Shown here: positions 46,448 through 55,451 of the stretch, piece by piece | How positions within the stretch are numbered: the first letter of the stretch is position 1 | How the letters are laid out: each line of letters begins with the position of its first letter | From: Sporomusa termitida | Lineage (GTDB): Bacteria > Bacillota > Negativicutes > Sporomusales > Sporomusaceae | Assembly (NCBI RefSeq): GCF_007641255.1 | Contig: NZ_CP036259.1 | Coordinates: 2,356,001 to 2,420,000, forward strand | Direction: 5' to 3' | Length of the DNA: 64,000 bases | Position numbers and translations under genes: made by a program | The notes under the pieces: generated by a model | What the model was told of the DNA's origin: nothing | What the model saw: only the letters and a program-made list of their open reading frames with translations | Databases searched by the model: none

Positions 46448-47665
46448 TTATTGGGAAATATTTATAGTTTGCCCAATATCCTCAATTGTTTCCACATTCA
46501 CTTTTACCCGGATAATATTCTCTTCCGGTGTTTTTAATATTTCATAGTTGCGTGCCAATATCTGTGCAGTTTCGGGAATAGTATTTTGTACCAGCTGAAT
46601 CGCTTTAGCATGAGCCTCATCCCGTGCTTCAGTGGAAGATCGCACTGTTACATTTGAGTTAACTTCATAATATAGTTTTATAGTTGATTCGACAGCAATC
46701 TCACTATTCCTCCATAGCGGCAGCTGTTTATGTATAATCTCGCATTCAGACTCAGGAAATGGCTGGGCGGCGGCGGCATGAAACGTTACCTCACGGCCGC
46801 CGATTCTTAGTGTAACCTCAGCCTGGCGGTTGCCGGTACGGGCAGCGGTTTTTTGTTGTAATTCAGCTTCCGCATAACTTTCATACCAGATCCGGGCTTT
46901 GATAATTCCTTTGGCCCGGATAAGCTCCGGCGGGACACTGATGATAGGCGGCTGGCCTTCACCGGCAGCTGGTGCTGCCGGCGCCGGTATAAATCCTTTA
47001 ATCAGTAAATCTCCTTTTTTTACAGTATCGCCTATTGTTACTGCCGGTTGTCCGGCTAAGGCAATAATCTCGGTAATTACACCGTCTTTTGTAGCCACAA
47101 TATGGGCCGGCGCTTTAGTTTCCTGCTTGGGCATCGTTTTCTCAACAATTTCAATAACGGCCCGTGTACCGGTAAAATTGATACCTACCCAGGCCACTTC
47201 AGGCATATTCAATAATATTTCCCGTTCAATTGACTTGGTATTAAGGCCGCCTTTGACCGCCCCTGGCTTCAGACCGTTTTCCCTGGCAACATATCTTATT
47301 TCACTCTCCGACATATTTTTCAAGCCGGTAATATCAACAAACCAAACATAAGAAGACATTATATTCAGTAAAACAATAAACAAAACAGCGCCGGCAATGA
47401 GCATTTTCCTTCTTTTAGCCCGCTTTATCACAAAAGGAAAACCACGATGAGACAAAACCTGTATGCGGGTATTGCTCCGGAGTACCAGCGGACGGATTTT
47501 AAAAAAATCATCAAGACTGATCCAGGCGATTAGGTCTTCGTCAACTTTAGTTATACCCCATAATAATATTTGCTCGCTAATACAAAGATTGATAAACCGT
47601 TCCGGGATAATACCTGTTATCCGTATTTTCACAGCGCCGCGCAGGTATTTGGTATTAAATATCAT
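46448..47665 (-). CDS. yqfD: Sporulation protein YqfD
   Basis: A 405-residue membrane protein of the YqfD family (stage IV sporulation, SpoIVCA-like naming in databases). A single membrane helix (RRKMLIAGAVLFIVLLNIMS) near residue 90 is followed by a large outside part with a POTRA-like GLKNMSESEIRYVARENGL. Expected in the forespore or mother-cell membrane. It overlaps yqfC by 11 bases. GGGAGG precedes the ATG. Confidence 0.92.
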   Translation of the reverse strand: MIFNTKYLRGAVKIRITGIIPERFINLCISEQILLWGITKVDEDLIAWISLDDFFKIRPLVLRSNTRIQVLSHRGFPFVIKRAKRRKMLIAGAVLFIVLLNIMSSYVWFVDITGLKNMSESEIRYVARENGLKPGAVKGGLNTKSIEREILLNMPEVAWVGINFTGTRAVIEIVEKTMPKQETKAPAHIVATKDGVITEIIALAGQPAVTIGDTVKKGDLLIKGFIPAPAAPAAGEGQPPIISVPPELIRAKGIIKARIWYESYAEAELQQKTAARTGNRQAEVTLRIGGREVTFHAAAAQPFPESECEIIHKQLPLWRNSEIAVESTIKLYYEVNSNVTVRSSTEARDEAHAKAIQLVQNTIPETAQILARNYEILKTPEENIIRVKVNVETIEDIGQTINISQ

Positions 47666-47930
47666 ATTTAACCTCCCGCACCATACCCTCTACCAGGATT
47701 TGTTCGGCCTGCAAATTGCCCAGTATCAGGCCCTCGCCGGTAACAAACAGCTCTCCTTGGTTAAGTTTAATCCGGACAAGTGAAGGGGTATACTCAATAA
47801 TCCCTTTATGGTTTTCAACCAGCAATTGCTTATTCCCGAGCATGGTTATCCGCGGTAAATCCAGCACTATATCCTGCGGTATTTCAAGAAAACCGGCCAG
47901 CGACTGCAAATTCCCTTTTCGGCGCAACAT
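47655..47930 (-). CDS. yqfC: Sporulation protein YqfC
   Basis: A 91-residue protein with the YabP/YqfC fold (GFLEIPQDIVLDLPRITMLG). The YqfC-YqfD pair is conserved in spore formers. The ATG at 47930 follows GAGGGGG. Confidence 0.92.
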   Translation of the reverse strand: MLRRKGNLQSLAGFLEIPQDIVLDLPRITMLGNKQLLVENHKGIIEYTPSLVRIKLNQGELFVTGEGLILGNLQAEQILVEGMVREVKYDI

Positions 47931-47999
47931 GAAAAATCCCCCCTCATATACAAATGTATGCCAAAGTGCAGGCCCATTAGTACATGAACGGGGGAGTAA

Positions 48000-49511
48000 T
48001 TAGCTGCGGCTTAAATATTCATCAAACTTGTGCACTTTTACAGGGGCGGCAAACCTCATATAATTGGTAGCTACGATCAGCTCGCCGCAATCAAGATTTT
48101 TTATCTCGTTACGCTGCTGCAGAATATCCTTCCGGCACATAGCCTCCAGTTTGCCCCGGTCAGATTTAGAGGCCAGGCCTAAAATAAACAAAGTGTTCAG
48201 TTGGGACAGCACTTTGTCGGCTAACAGGCGTGGCTGCTGGTCAACAACACATAAGCCGATATTAAACTTCCGGGCTTCGCTGACAAGCCGGGCAAAAACG
48301 TTTTGCGTGCTTTGTTCTTTCTTACCTAAAAAACGGTGCGCCTCCTCAAGTACAATTAAAACCGGCTTGGCAACAGCACGTTCGGCTTCAGATTTGTTGG
48401 CATAATGCAGCAGCATTTTTTTTGATAACAAAGTTGACAATGCCTGCTCACCAACAGGTGAGATATTTTTAAGTTCAACCAATACCACCTTGCCTTGTTC
48501 TAAATCCGACAGCAGCTGGCCAACGGCAGTCAGCCCGGCAGAGTCGCCGGTTTCCTCGTTAATATTTAACTCTTGTTCTAAATTCCAGCAAATACTTTTG
48601 ATTTTGCTAATTGTCCGCGCCTGAAATTTCTGGCCGGTACAGCCGGCTATTTCTTCAATGATATCATCGGTTTCATATTTTAAAATATAATCCATCCAGC
48701 GCTCCTGCCATACAGAGGACAACTTATAGATAGCATCAAGCTGCGGTTCGCTGAAGGTCGCACAGGCTGTAATATCTTCAGGGTCAACCTCATTGTAATT
48801 GAGTGTGAGTTTGCGTACATTGGACCGCGCGGCTTCAGGGTTGGTATTATAAACCACCAAACGCTCATTCACCCGGGGATGCATCGATAAATCGCGATAA
48901 TATTCATTATGAACATCAAAGATAAGCAGTCCATAGTTTTCGCTGTCAATAATTGAACTCGAAAGAACCTTCACCAGGTTACTTTTACCGGAGCCGGTTG
49001 TACCAAAAATACCAATATGTTCAGTGATCGCTTTGGAGCCGAAGATACCAACAGGTAATTTTAACACTTCCCGGCCACTTTTTAAATAGCCGATTTCCAG
49101 GTCGCCTCTCATTTCATTGAGTAAGGCTGTGTCATCGTTGGCTAAACCACGGACTTCACAGAAAAAATCCGGACAGGTTTTAGGGTTAAACAGCTGACCC
49201 ATGGCATCGGAATAGCAAAGCTGTTCGGCAATCCCGATTTTGACAGTATGATTGCCACCCAGATAAAAATCAAGCTCTTCCTGATTAGCTATCTGTCCGT
49301 TTTCATCAAGCTTGCTCATTAAATAACTGACGCCATTCATGCCGGACCAGCGTGATTTAATTTTAAAGTCATAAGCCCGGATATAAAACCGGTCGTCATT
49401 TTTGCCTTCAACAACTAAAATATCGCCAAAATCCACATCCTGGTTAGGAGCTACGACAAATTCCATATAAGTGCCTTTAGCATAAGTGAGGCGTCCTTTG
49501 TACTCTGACAT
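48000..49511 (-). CDS. HerA-like AAA ATPase (DUF87)
   Basis: A 503-residue P-loop ATPase of the HerA/FtsK group. The N-terminal HAS-barrel region is followed by GIFGTTGSGKSNLVK (Walker A), VLIVLEEAHRFLG (Walker B) and the family VVDQQPRLLADKVLSQLNT. HerA proteins translocate DNA and usually work with the NurA nuclease, but no nurA gene is near. The ATG at 49511 follows GGGGGG. It stands alone between yqfC and a terminator; the job here is unclear. Confidence 0.85.
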   Translation of the reverse strand: MSEYKGRLTYAKGTYMEFVVAPNQDVDFGDILVVEGKNDDRFYIRAYDFKIKSRWSGMNGVSYLMSKLDENGQIANQEELDFYLGGNHTVKIGIAEQLCYSDAMGQLFNPKTCPDFFCEVRGLANDDTALLNEMRGDLEIGYLKSGREVLKLPVGIFGSKAITEHIGIFGTTGSGKSNLVKVLSSSIIDSENYGLLIFDVHNEYYRDLSMHPRVNERLVVYNTNPEAARSNVRKLTLNYNEVDPEDITACATFSEPQLDAIYKLSSVWQERWMDYILKYETDDIIEEIAGCTGQKFQARTISKIKSICWNLEQELNINEETGDSAGLTAVGQLLSDLEQGKVVLVELKNISPVGEQALSTLLSKKMLLHYANKSEAERAVAKPVLIVLEEAHRFLGKKEQSTQNVFARLVSEARKFNIGLCVVDQQPRLLADKVLSQLNTLFILGLASKSDRGKLEAMCRKDILQQRNEIKNLDCGELIVATNYMRFAAPVKVHKFDEYLSRS

Positions 49512-49568
49512 ATGTTTGCCCCCCTGTTCATTAAATTTATTCGTGCATTTATTGTGTGTCAAAACAAC

Positions 49569-49602
49569 AAAAAAAAAACAGGGGGTATTTTCCCTGTTTT
49601 TT
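49569..49602 (-). terminator. Terminator before the HerA-like gene
   Basis: AACAGGG/CCCTGTT hairpin with long A and T tracts on each side. It ends the transcript of the floA cluster. Confidence 0.88.
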
Positions 49603-49626
49603 ATAATTTACCCGATTGCCCGATGT

Positions 49627-50019
49627 CTATTTAAATTGTCGCCAAATTGGCCGGTAAGCACGCGGCGGCTGGATTATTTCTGAAAAAATCAGGCCATTTT
49701 GCACCATTTGCGGCGTAACCCTGCCGTCCCAGGGCGAAACAGGCTCTGTAAAGTCAGGTATATTTACAGCTGGCGGAGCTGACGACAGGGGCAGCGGTTT
49801 TGGCGGTGTAACCCAGGTCTTAGGCACCGGTTCGGTAAGATAATCAGTTGCCGGGGGAGTATATGTATCTTTCGTTTGCAATGGCTCTATATCAACAGGT
49901 TGCGGTACTTTTTCCGGAATATCAGGATATTCATAGTCTTTAGGTTGTTTGCGCCGTTTTAACAACTCTGGCAAAAGGTACATTACCAGCAGTAACAGCA
50001 GCGGCATTAATAAATCCAT
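49627..50019 (-). CDS. Proline-rich single-span membrane protein, unknown
   Basis: A 130-residue protein. The first 17 residues form a hydrophobic helix (MPLLLLLVMYLLPELL) with RRKQ after it, so the tail should be cytoplasmic. The rest is rich in Pro, Val and Thr and looks unstructured, with a conserved-looking ending (NGLIFSEIIQPPRAYRPIWR). I recognise no family. It starts 12 bases after floA, so it is probably co-expressed with the flotillin-like proteins; a role in membrane microdomains is only a guess. Bacillus has the unrelated yqfB here. Confidence 0.8.
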   Translation of the reverse strand: MDLLMPLLLLLVMYLLPELLKRRKQPKDYEYPDIPEKVPQPVDIEPLQTKDTYTPPATDYLTEPVPKTWVTPPKPLPLSSAPPAVNIPDFTEPVSPWDGRVTPQMVQNGLIFSEIIQPPRAYRPIWRQFK

Positions 50020-50031
50020 GTTTTCACCAAC

Positions 50032-51033
50032 CTATTTCTTAGGTTCATCAGCCTTGGGTGTCAAGTCAACCGGACCGGCTTTGGCAATGGTTTCACGCAT
50101 CTGGGTGTCGGCCAGCACATTATTCATGTTATAGTAATCCATAACACCCATACGCCCTTCTTTTAAAGCAACAGCCAGGGCTTTGGGTACATCAGCCTGG
50201 GCTTCTACTACTTTGGCCTGCATTTCCTGCGTAAAGGCGCGCATTTCCTGTTCCTGGGCCACAGCCATAGCCCGCCGTTCCTCGGCTTTCGCCTGAGCAA
50301 TGCGTTTTTCGGCTTCAGCCTGGTCGGTCATAAGCTCAGCACCAATGTTACGGCCAACATCAACGTCAGCAATATCAATGGACAGAATCTCAAAAGCCGT
50401 ACCTGAATCCAGGCCTTTGGTCAAAACAGTGCGTGAGATATGGTCTGGGTTTGCCAGCACTTCTTTGTGATCATCAGTCGAACCAACGGTGGTAACAATG
50501 CCCTCGCCAACCCGCGCCAGGATAGTGGCTTCACCGGCACCACCCACCAGGCGGTCAATATTGGCTCTTACAGTTACCCGGGCTTTAACTTTAAGCTCGA
50601 TACCATTTTTAGCAACGGCTGAGACAAATGATGTTTCAATTACTTTGGGATTAACACTCATCTGTACGGCTTCCAGTACATTCCGGCCAGCCAGGTCAAT
50701 TGCGGCCGAACGTTCAAAGGGCAAGGGAATCTCCGCCCGATGAGCGGCAATCAAGGCATCAATAACCCGGTCAACATTACCACCGGCTAAATAATGAGCC
50801 TCAAGCTGGTTAACATTTACAGCCAGGCCTGCTTTATTGGCCTTGATTAAAGGCAGTACGATATTGCCGGGCGGCACCCGCCGGAGTCTCATGCCTACAA
50901 GGGTAAAGATACCAACATTGACCCCGGCTGCCAGCGCCGAAATCCACAGACCCAAAGGAACAAAATGCAGGAAAATGCTAATAGCAATGATCACCAGGGC
51001 TACTACAAAAACACTACCAATTAAAGCTGTCAA
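50032..51033 (-). CDS. floA: Flotillin-like protein FloA
   Basis: A 333-residue scaffold of functional membrane microdomains. An N-terminal membrane hairpin ([20 protein letters not shown]) is followed by the SPFH-like domain and an Ala/Glu-rich coiled coil ([20 protein letters not shown]). It follows nfeD, the conserved pair. Confidence 0.95.
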   Translation of the reverse strand: MTALIGSVFVVALVIIAISIFLHFVPLGLWISALAAGVNVGIFTLVGMRLRRVPPGNIVLPLIKANKAGLAVNVNQLEAHYLAGGNVDRVIDALIAAHRAEIPLPFERSAAIDLAGRNVLEAVQMSVNPKVIETSFVSAVAKNGIELKVKARVTVRANIDRLVGGAGEATILARVGEGIVTTVGSTDDHKEVLANPDHISRTVLTKGLDSGTAFEILSIDIADVDVGRNIGAELMTDQAEAEKRIAQAKAEERRAMAVAQEQEMRAFTQEMQAKVVEAQADVPKALAVALKEGRMGVMDYYNMNNVLADTQMRETIAKAGPVDLTPKADEPKK

Positions 51034-51051
51034 ATGATTACCTCCTAATTT

Positions 51052-52356
51052 TTAAGTGTTTACAGGTCTTACAACAATGCGGTTTCCGGTTACACTCACC
51101 ACCTTAACCAAAGTATTGGGTTCAATAAACTGACCCTCTGACACAACGTCAAGTTGAACGCCGTCTATAAGCAGGGCTCCGGCAGGGCGCAGCCCTGTTG
51201 ACGTTATTCCTGTTTTGCCCAGGTAGAGGCTGTAATCTAGGCTGCTGCTAAAGCCGGCACTTTTCGTCTCGGCATCCTTTAAGATAAGCCGCTCCCATAA
51301 TTTACTGGAAGGCAAACGCCTTACAATCAGCATGAACAAAGCCAGGGCAACAAGTAAGCTGATCGCCAGCATATTAATGGCGGCAATATCGGCCCCCAGC
51401 GTCAGGAACAGGCTGGCAAAAATGGCAATAATGCCAACAATACCAAATATCCCGGCCCCGGGTGTGTAAAGCTCCAGCAGTATTAGCCCAATGCCGCCAA
51501 TGAACAGGACAATCTCCAGCCAGCCGGCAATCCCGGTAATCCACTGACTGCCGAAGAACAAAAGCGCCGCGCCCAAGCCAATGAGAGCTGCCACACCTAA
51601 ACCGGCAGTTTTAATTTCAGCTAAGATTGCTAAAAATATGATAGACATTAAAAATGATTTTACCTTCGGGTCAGACAGCCATCCTGCCAGCTTTTCCTGC
51701 CAGCCCGGGGTATATTCCAGAACTTCTGTCCCTGCCAGGCCATAATTGGCCAATACAGTTTCCCGGTCCGGGGCTACGATGTCCGCATAACCTACCTTAG
51801 CCGCCTGATAGTCGGTCAGGGCCAAAATCTGACCGGGTTCGGCATAGTCCGGATAACCCTGGGCTTTGTCAACCATCGCTTCAGCCACCTTGGGATCCCG
51901 CCCTGTCCGGTTCGCGGTCGCCGCAAACTCAGCTTTTACGGCAGCTACTGTTTTTTCCGTTGTGGGTATTGGTTCAGCCGCCCCAATACTGCCGCCTGGT
52001 GCAATCGCAATATGTTTATGCGCTATGGCAATAAGTGCCCCGGCCGACCAGGCCCGGTTTTTTACATAACAAATTGTTGGCACCGGTGAATCAATAATCA
52101 TATCCCTGATGCTGACCGCTGCATCCACCAAACCACCAAAAGTGTCAAGCTCAACCAAAACAGCCTGCGCCTGCTTACTGCGGGCATCAGCCATAGCTCT
52201 GTGCACAAGAGCCGCCTGCCCACCATTGATTTCACCCTTTATCGATATGCTGATGACAGGTCCGGCCTCGGCCCTTACCGGGCTGTCTATAGTAAACAGG
52301 GACAATAAGGCCGCAATGAATAACAGTACAAATTTTCGATAAACCGTATGCCGCAT
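51052..52356 (-). CDS. NfeD-family membrane protein with ClpP-like domain
   Basis: A 434-residue protein. A signal peptide (residues 1-29) precedes a ClpP-class serine-protease domain with AWSAGALIAIAHKHIAIAPG, then four to five membrane segments and a C-terminal OB-fold (LIDGVQLDVVSEGQFI). Full-length NfeD proteins accompany flotillins. It starts at 52356 and leads the nfeD-floA-unknown cluster. Confidence 0.93.
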   Translation of the reverse strand: MRHTVYRKFVLLFIAALLSLFTIDSPVRAEAGPVISISIKGEINGGQAALVHRAMADARSKQAQAVLVELDTFGGLVDAAVSIRDMIIDSPVPTICYVKNRAWSAGALIAIAHKHIAIAPGGSIGAAEPIPTTEKTVAAVKAEFAATANRTGRDPKVAEAMVDKAQGYPDYAEPGQILALTDYQAAKVGYADIVAPDRETVLANYGLAGTEVLEYTPGWQEKLAGWLSDPKVKSFLMSIIFLAILAEIKTAGLGVAALIGLGAALLFFGSQWITGIAGWLEIVLFIGGIGLILLELYTPGAGIFGIVGIIAIFASLFLTLGADIAAINMLAISLLVALALFMLIVRRLPSSKLWERLILKDAETKSAGFSSSLDYSLYLGKTGITSTGLRPAGALLIDGVQLDVVSEGQFIEPNTLVKVVSVTGNRIVVRPVNT

Positions 52357-52495
52357 AGACTCACCTCAATCGCAGATTGATTATCCATTTAATTCGCTAT
52401 TAGTTTATTCGGCAACAACTGCCAGCATTCCTGTTTTTAGCGTAAACAAATCTTATATGTCGAAAGTTTGAAAATTATTACTTATTCTAAACCCC

Positions 52496-52524
52496 TTGAC
52501 TTGTCGATTCATGTATGTTATTGT
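52496..52524 (+). promoter_or_regulatory. Candidate promoter of the small RNA
   Basis: TTGACT (52496-52501), a 17-base spacer and TATTGT (52519-52524) on the plus strand. The -35 matches 5 of 6 and the -10 box 4 of 6 bases of consensus. Confidence 0.55.
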
Positions 52525-52530
52525 CTTAAT

Positions 52531-52779
52531 ATAGTCTAGTGAAGCTTATGCAGCATTCTCTACCGCACTATTTGCAGCTAACCTGAAATATTTACCTATT
52601 ACATTCACAACAATTAATGTTACTACTTTGTGGCAACTTATACATTACCAATCATAGCATTCCACAACACAACTCCACTAATGTATCTACCTCTTTTCCT
52701 GCAGTATAAGCTTTTTTACAATGAAAAATACTGGCTTCACTAACTAAAATAAGACAAGCACAGCTTGTCTTATTTTTTT
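52531..52779 (+). ncRNA. Candidate structured small RNA
   Basis: A gene-less plus-strand stretch about 250 bases long between a promoter-like sequence and a strong terminator (AAGACAAGC/GCTTGTCTT, 52750-52770, then T8). The ends pair: AGTGAAGC (52538-52545) with GCTTCACT (52734-52741), and GCTTAT plus GCAG (52544-52553) with CTGC and ATAAGC (52699-52711). Neighbouring genes are all on the minus strand, so this terminator serves no known gene. I do not recognise an RNA family; a 6S-like function is possible but not supported by the loosely paired centre. Confidence 0.5.
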
Positions 52780-52812
52780 ACCCCCTCAGAGCATATAAAA
52801 AGCAATGCGGTG

Positions 52813-52895
52813 GTAAGGGATAAGAAAAAGCGCTACCCCAAGGGGACAGACGGCTTCTGCCGGGACTTGCCACAAGCCAAGTTTTCCAAAAACTA
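52813..52895. repeat. Palindromic repeat, family 2, reversed
   Basis: Reverse-oriented copy: GGGATAAGAAAAAGCG and GACGGCTTCTGCC, then GACTTG and CAAGCCAAGTTTT, matching 30091-30178 on the other strand. Confidence 0.75.
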
Positions 52896-52922
52896 AAATC
52901 CGGCGCTGTTAACGCCGGATTT
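52894..52922 (-). terminator. Terminator of rpsU-yqeY
   Basis: AAATCCGGCGTTAACAGCGC and CGGATTTT form a hairpin just downstream of yqeY on the minus strand. Confidence 0.85.
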
Positions 52923-52930
52923 AATCTGTA

Positions 52931-53383
52931 CTACTGATTTAAGAACTCCCTTACAACACTGCTTACCAGTTTGCCGTCAGCACGGCCTTTCACTTTTGGC
53001 ATCAGTACAGCCATAACCTTGCCCATATCCTTGGCGTTCGCAGCCTGAGCCGCTTTAACAGCCTCGGCTACAAGAACGCGTACTTCTTGTTCGCTCAGTT
53101 GTTCAGGAAGGTACTGCATCAGAATGTCGATTTCACGTTCAATGGTTTCCACCAAATCAGGACGGTTACCTTTTTTAAACTCCTCGATCGAATCCCGGCG
53201 CATTTTGACTTCTTTAGCCAGTACATCTAGAACTTCCTCTTCAGCAAGTTCTTTCTTTTTGTCAATTTCTACATTTTTGATACTGGCACGTACCATTCTT
53301 ATAACAGAAAGCCTGAGTTTGCCGGCTTCTTTGTCCTTCATGGCCTGCTTCATATCTTCGGTTAACTTGTCTTTAATAGACAT
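52931..53383 (-). CDS. yqeY: GatB/YqeY-domain protein
   Basis: A 150-residue helical protein with the tRNA-binding-like GatB tail fold (LTEDMKQAMKDKEAGKLRLS). The exact function is unknown. It follows rpsU by 20 bases; the pair rpsU-yqeY is conserved in Firmicutes. Confidence 0.94.
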   Translation of the reverse strand: MSIKDKLTEDMKQAMKDKEAGKLRLSVIRMVRASIKNVEIDKKKELAEEEVLDVLAKEVKMRRDSIEEFKKGNRPDLVETIEREIDILMQYLPEQLSEQEVRVLVAEAVKAAQAANAKDMGKVMAVLMPKVKGRADGKLVSSVVREFLNQ

Positions 53384-53403
53384 GCAAATTGATACCTCCG
53401 AAA

Positions 53404-53580
53404 CTAGTTAAACTTACGTTTACGAGCCGCTTCGGATTTTTTCTTGCGTTTTACGCTGGGTTTCTCATAATGCTCGCGTTTTCTTACTTCTGCAAGAACC
53501 CCGGCTTTTTGGCAAGTACGCTTGAACCGGCGGAGTGCGCTGTCAAGCGTTTCATTTTTGCCTACTTTAACTTCAGACAT
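53404..53580 (-). CDS. rpsU: 30S ribosomal protein S21
   Basis: A 58-residue basic ribosomal protein: [20 protein letters not shown], then a lysine/arginine-rich tail ending KRKFN. The ATG at 53580 follows GGAGGGAG. It is too short for usual frame lists but fully supported by its sequence and its place before yqeY. Confidence 0.97.
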   Translation of the reverse strand: MSEVKVGKNETLDSALRRFKRTCQKAGVLAEVRKREHYEKPSVKRKKKSEAARKRKFN

Positions 53581-53675
53581 CTGATCTCCCTCCCTCCACT
53601 AGAACCATTACGAGGAAGTGTATTTGAATACATACACCTATCTATTATACACTAAAATTAGGAATACTGTCAATA

Positions 53676-54023
53676 TTAACCTGGTGGCCAAGTCATAAAA
53701 CGTCCACCAAGAATATGGAGGTGCAGGTGATACACGGTCTGTCCACCATTGTCTTTAGTATTGATGATGGTACGGAAACCATCTTCAGTTAACCCGGCAA
53801 TTGCTGCTATTTTGGGAATTGCCGCCATTAACCGTCCGAGCATTGCGGCATCAGCCGGTGTCGCCTCAAGGATATTGGTAATATGTTGTTTGGGTATTAC
53901 CAATAAATGAACGGGGGCGGCCGGATTTATATCGGGAAAGGCAATAATATCCTCATCTTCATAAACGGCTTTCACCGGGATCTCATTAGCCGCGATTTTA
54001 CAAAATATACAGTCCTGCTGCAT
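53676..54023 (-). CDS. HIT-family nucleotide-binding protein
   Basis: A 115-residue histidine-triad protein with IFCKIAANEIP at the start and HLHLHILGG as the catalytic triad near the end. Likely hydrolyses nucleoside phosphoramidates or similar. It starts with ATG at 54023, behind GGGGGGAG. Confidence 0.94.
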   Translation of the reverse strand: MQQDCIFCKIAANEIPVKAVYEDEDIIAFPDINPAAPVHLLVIPKQHITNILEATPADAAMLGRLMAAIPKIAAIAGLTEDGFRTIINTKDNGGQTVYHLHLHILGGRFMTWPPG

Positions 54024-54123
54024 AGGTACTCCCCCCGCAGTAGATAGTAATATACATTTACCTTATAAAATATTCTGCCTAACTAGCTAAATTCCTGCCG
54101 AAAATATGGCAGGCAATTGAATT

Positions 54124-55449
54124 TTATTCAATTATTTCACCCCCGAGCCCGTCGGCCTGGATTTGTTTAAGCAGTACAGGCGCAACTCTGCCAATATCAG
54201 CCGGTCCGCCACAGGCATAAACACGGATGTAGTTTCCCGACAAGCCTGAAATTACTCCTTGATTTTCCTTGTTCTCAAACAATATTTCAAGTTTGTTGTT
54301 AAGGAACGACTGGTTAAAAGCAATTGTCTGCCTGTCGGCGATCTGCTGCAGGCGGTGTACCCGCTGTTTCTTTTCGGACTCGCTTACCTGGCCGGCAAAA
54401 CCCGCGGCCGGTGTCCCTGTACGCCGCGAATAAGGAAATACGTGGATTTTGGCAAACTCCATTGTGCTGACAAAGGCCAGCGTACTGGCAAACATTTCTT
54501 CTGTTTCACCGGGAAAACCAACAATGATATCGGTAGTGACGGCAATGGAAGGTACCCGGGCTTTAATACCGGTAATTAGATTACGATATTCCGCTGTGGT
54601 ATAGTGCCTGTTCATGGCTTTTAAAATCCGGTTATCCCCGGACTGCAGCGGCAAATGAAGATGCGGGCAAAGCCGCGGCTCGGTTTGTAGTAAAGCCACT
54701 AACCGGTCTGACACCTCTATCGACTCCAGCGAACCCAGGCGGAGACGCAGCAGTCCCCGGCCGCCGGCCGCCAGTACTGTTTGCACAGCATCAACCAGGG
54801 TTACTTCCGCCCCGTCCGCAGACGGAAAATCACGGCCAAAGGCACCAAGATGAATACCGGTGAGAACAATCTCAGTAAAACCTGCCGCCACCAGCTTTTC
54901 CGTCTCGGCGGCAATACTGGCAAGCGGCCGGGAGCGCAAAGGGCCGCGGGCATAAGGGATAATACAATAGGTGCAAAAATTAGTGCAGCCTTCCTGAATC
55001 TTAAGAAAAGCTCTGGTCCGGTCTGGTTTGGAAAAAAGTGGTATATCCTCAAATTCTTTGGCCTGCATAATGTCGGTAACCACATTAATCTGGGCGGTGC
55101 GCTGATTGGCTGCTGCCGCCTCTACCAGTTCGACAATACGGGCACGGTCCTGAGTACCCACAATAACATCCACGCCGGGAATAGCGGCTACCTGTCCGGG
55201 CGAAACCTGTGAGTAGCAACCGGCAACCGCAATGATTGCAGCCCCGTTTAGACGGCCGGCCCGGCGAATAAGCTGCCGGGATTTTTTTTCCCCCAGAGTG
55301 GTCACTGAACAGGTGTTGATAACATAGACATCAGCCTGGTCAGTGAACGCCACAACCTCATAGCCTTTATTTTTAAACAGCCCTTCCATTACTTCCGTTT
55401 CGAACTGATTTACTTTACAGCCCAGTGTTGTAAACGCCACCTGCGCCAT
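54124..55449 (-). CDS. mtaB: tRNA t6A37 methylthiotransferase MtaB
   Basis: Radical SAM enzyme that makes ms2t6A37 in tRNA. The 441-residue protein has the N-terminal TTLGCKVNQFETE and the SAM-cluster CTNFCTYC. CSVTT and GCYSQVSP are further UPF0004 features, with a TRAM tail. The ATG at 55449 follows GGAGG. The gene follows rsmE closely. Confidence 0.96.
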   Translation of the reverse strand: MAQVAFTTLGCKVNQFETEVMEGLFKNKGYEVVAFTDQADVYVINTCSVTTLGEKKSRQLIRRAGRLNGAAIIAVAGCYSQVSPGQVAAIPGVDVIVGTQDRARIVELVEAAAANQRTAQINVVTDIMQAKEFEDIPLFSKPDRTRAFLKIQEGCTNFCTYCIIPYARGPLRSRPLASIAAETEKLVAAGFTEIVLTGIHLGAFGRDFPSADGAEVTLVDAVQTVLAAGGRGLLRLRLGSLESIEVSDRLVALLQTEPRLCPHLHLPLQSGDNRILKAMNRHYTTAEYRNLITGIKARVPSIAVTTDIIVGFPGETEEMFASTLAFVSTMEFAKIHVFPYSRRTGTPAAGFAGQVSESEKKQRVHRLQQIADRQTIAFNQSFLNNKLEILFENKENQGVISGLSGNYIRVYACGGPADIGRVAPVLLKQIQADGLGGEIIE

Positions 55450-55451
55450 AA

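Noticed and set aside
52531-52779. 6S RNA
   Set aside because: The ends pair and a terminator is present, but I could not find the long, regularly interrupted central helix expected for 6S RNA, so no family name is given.
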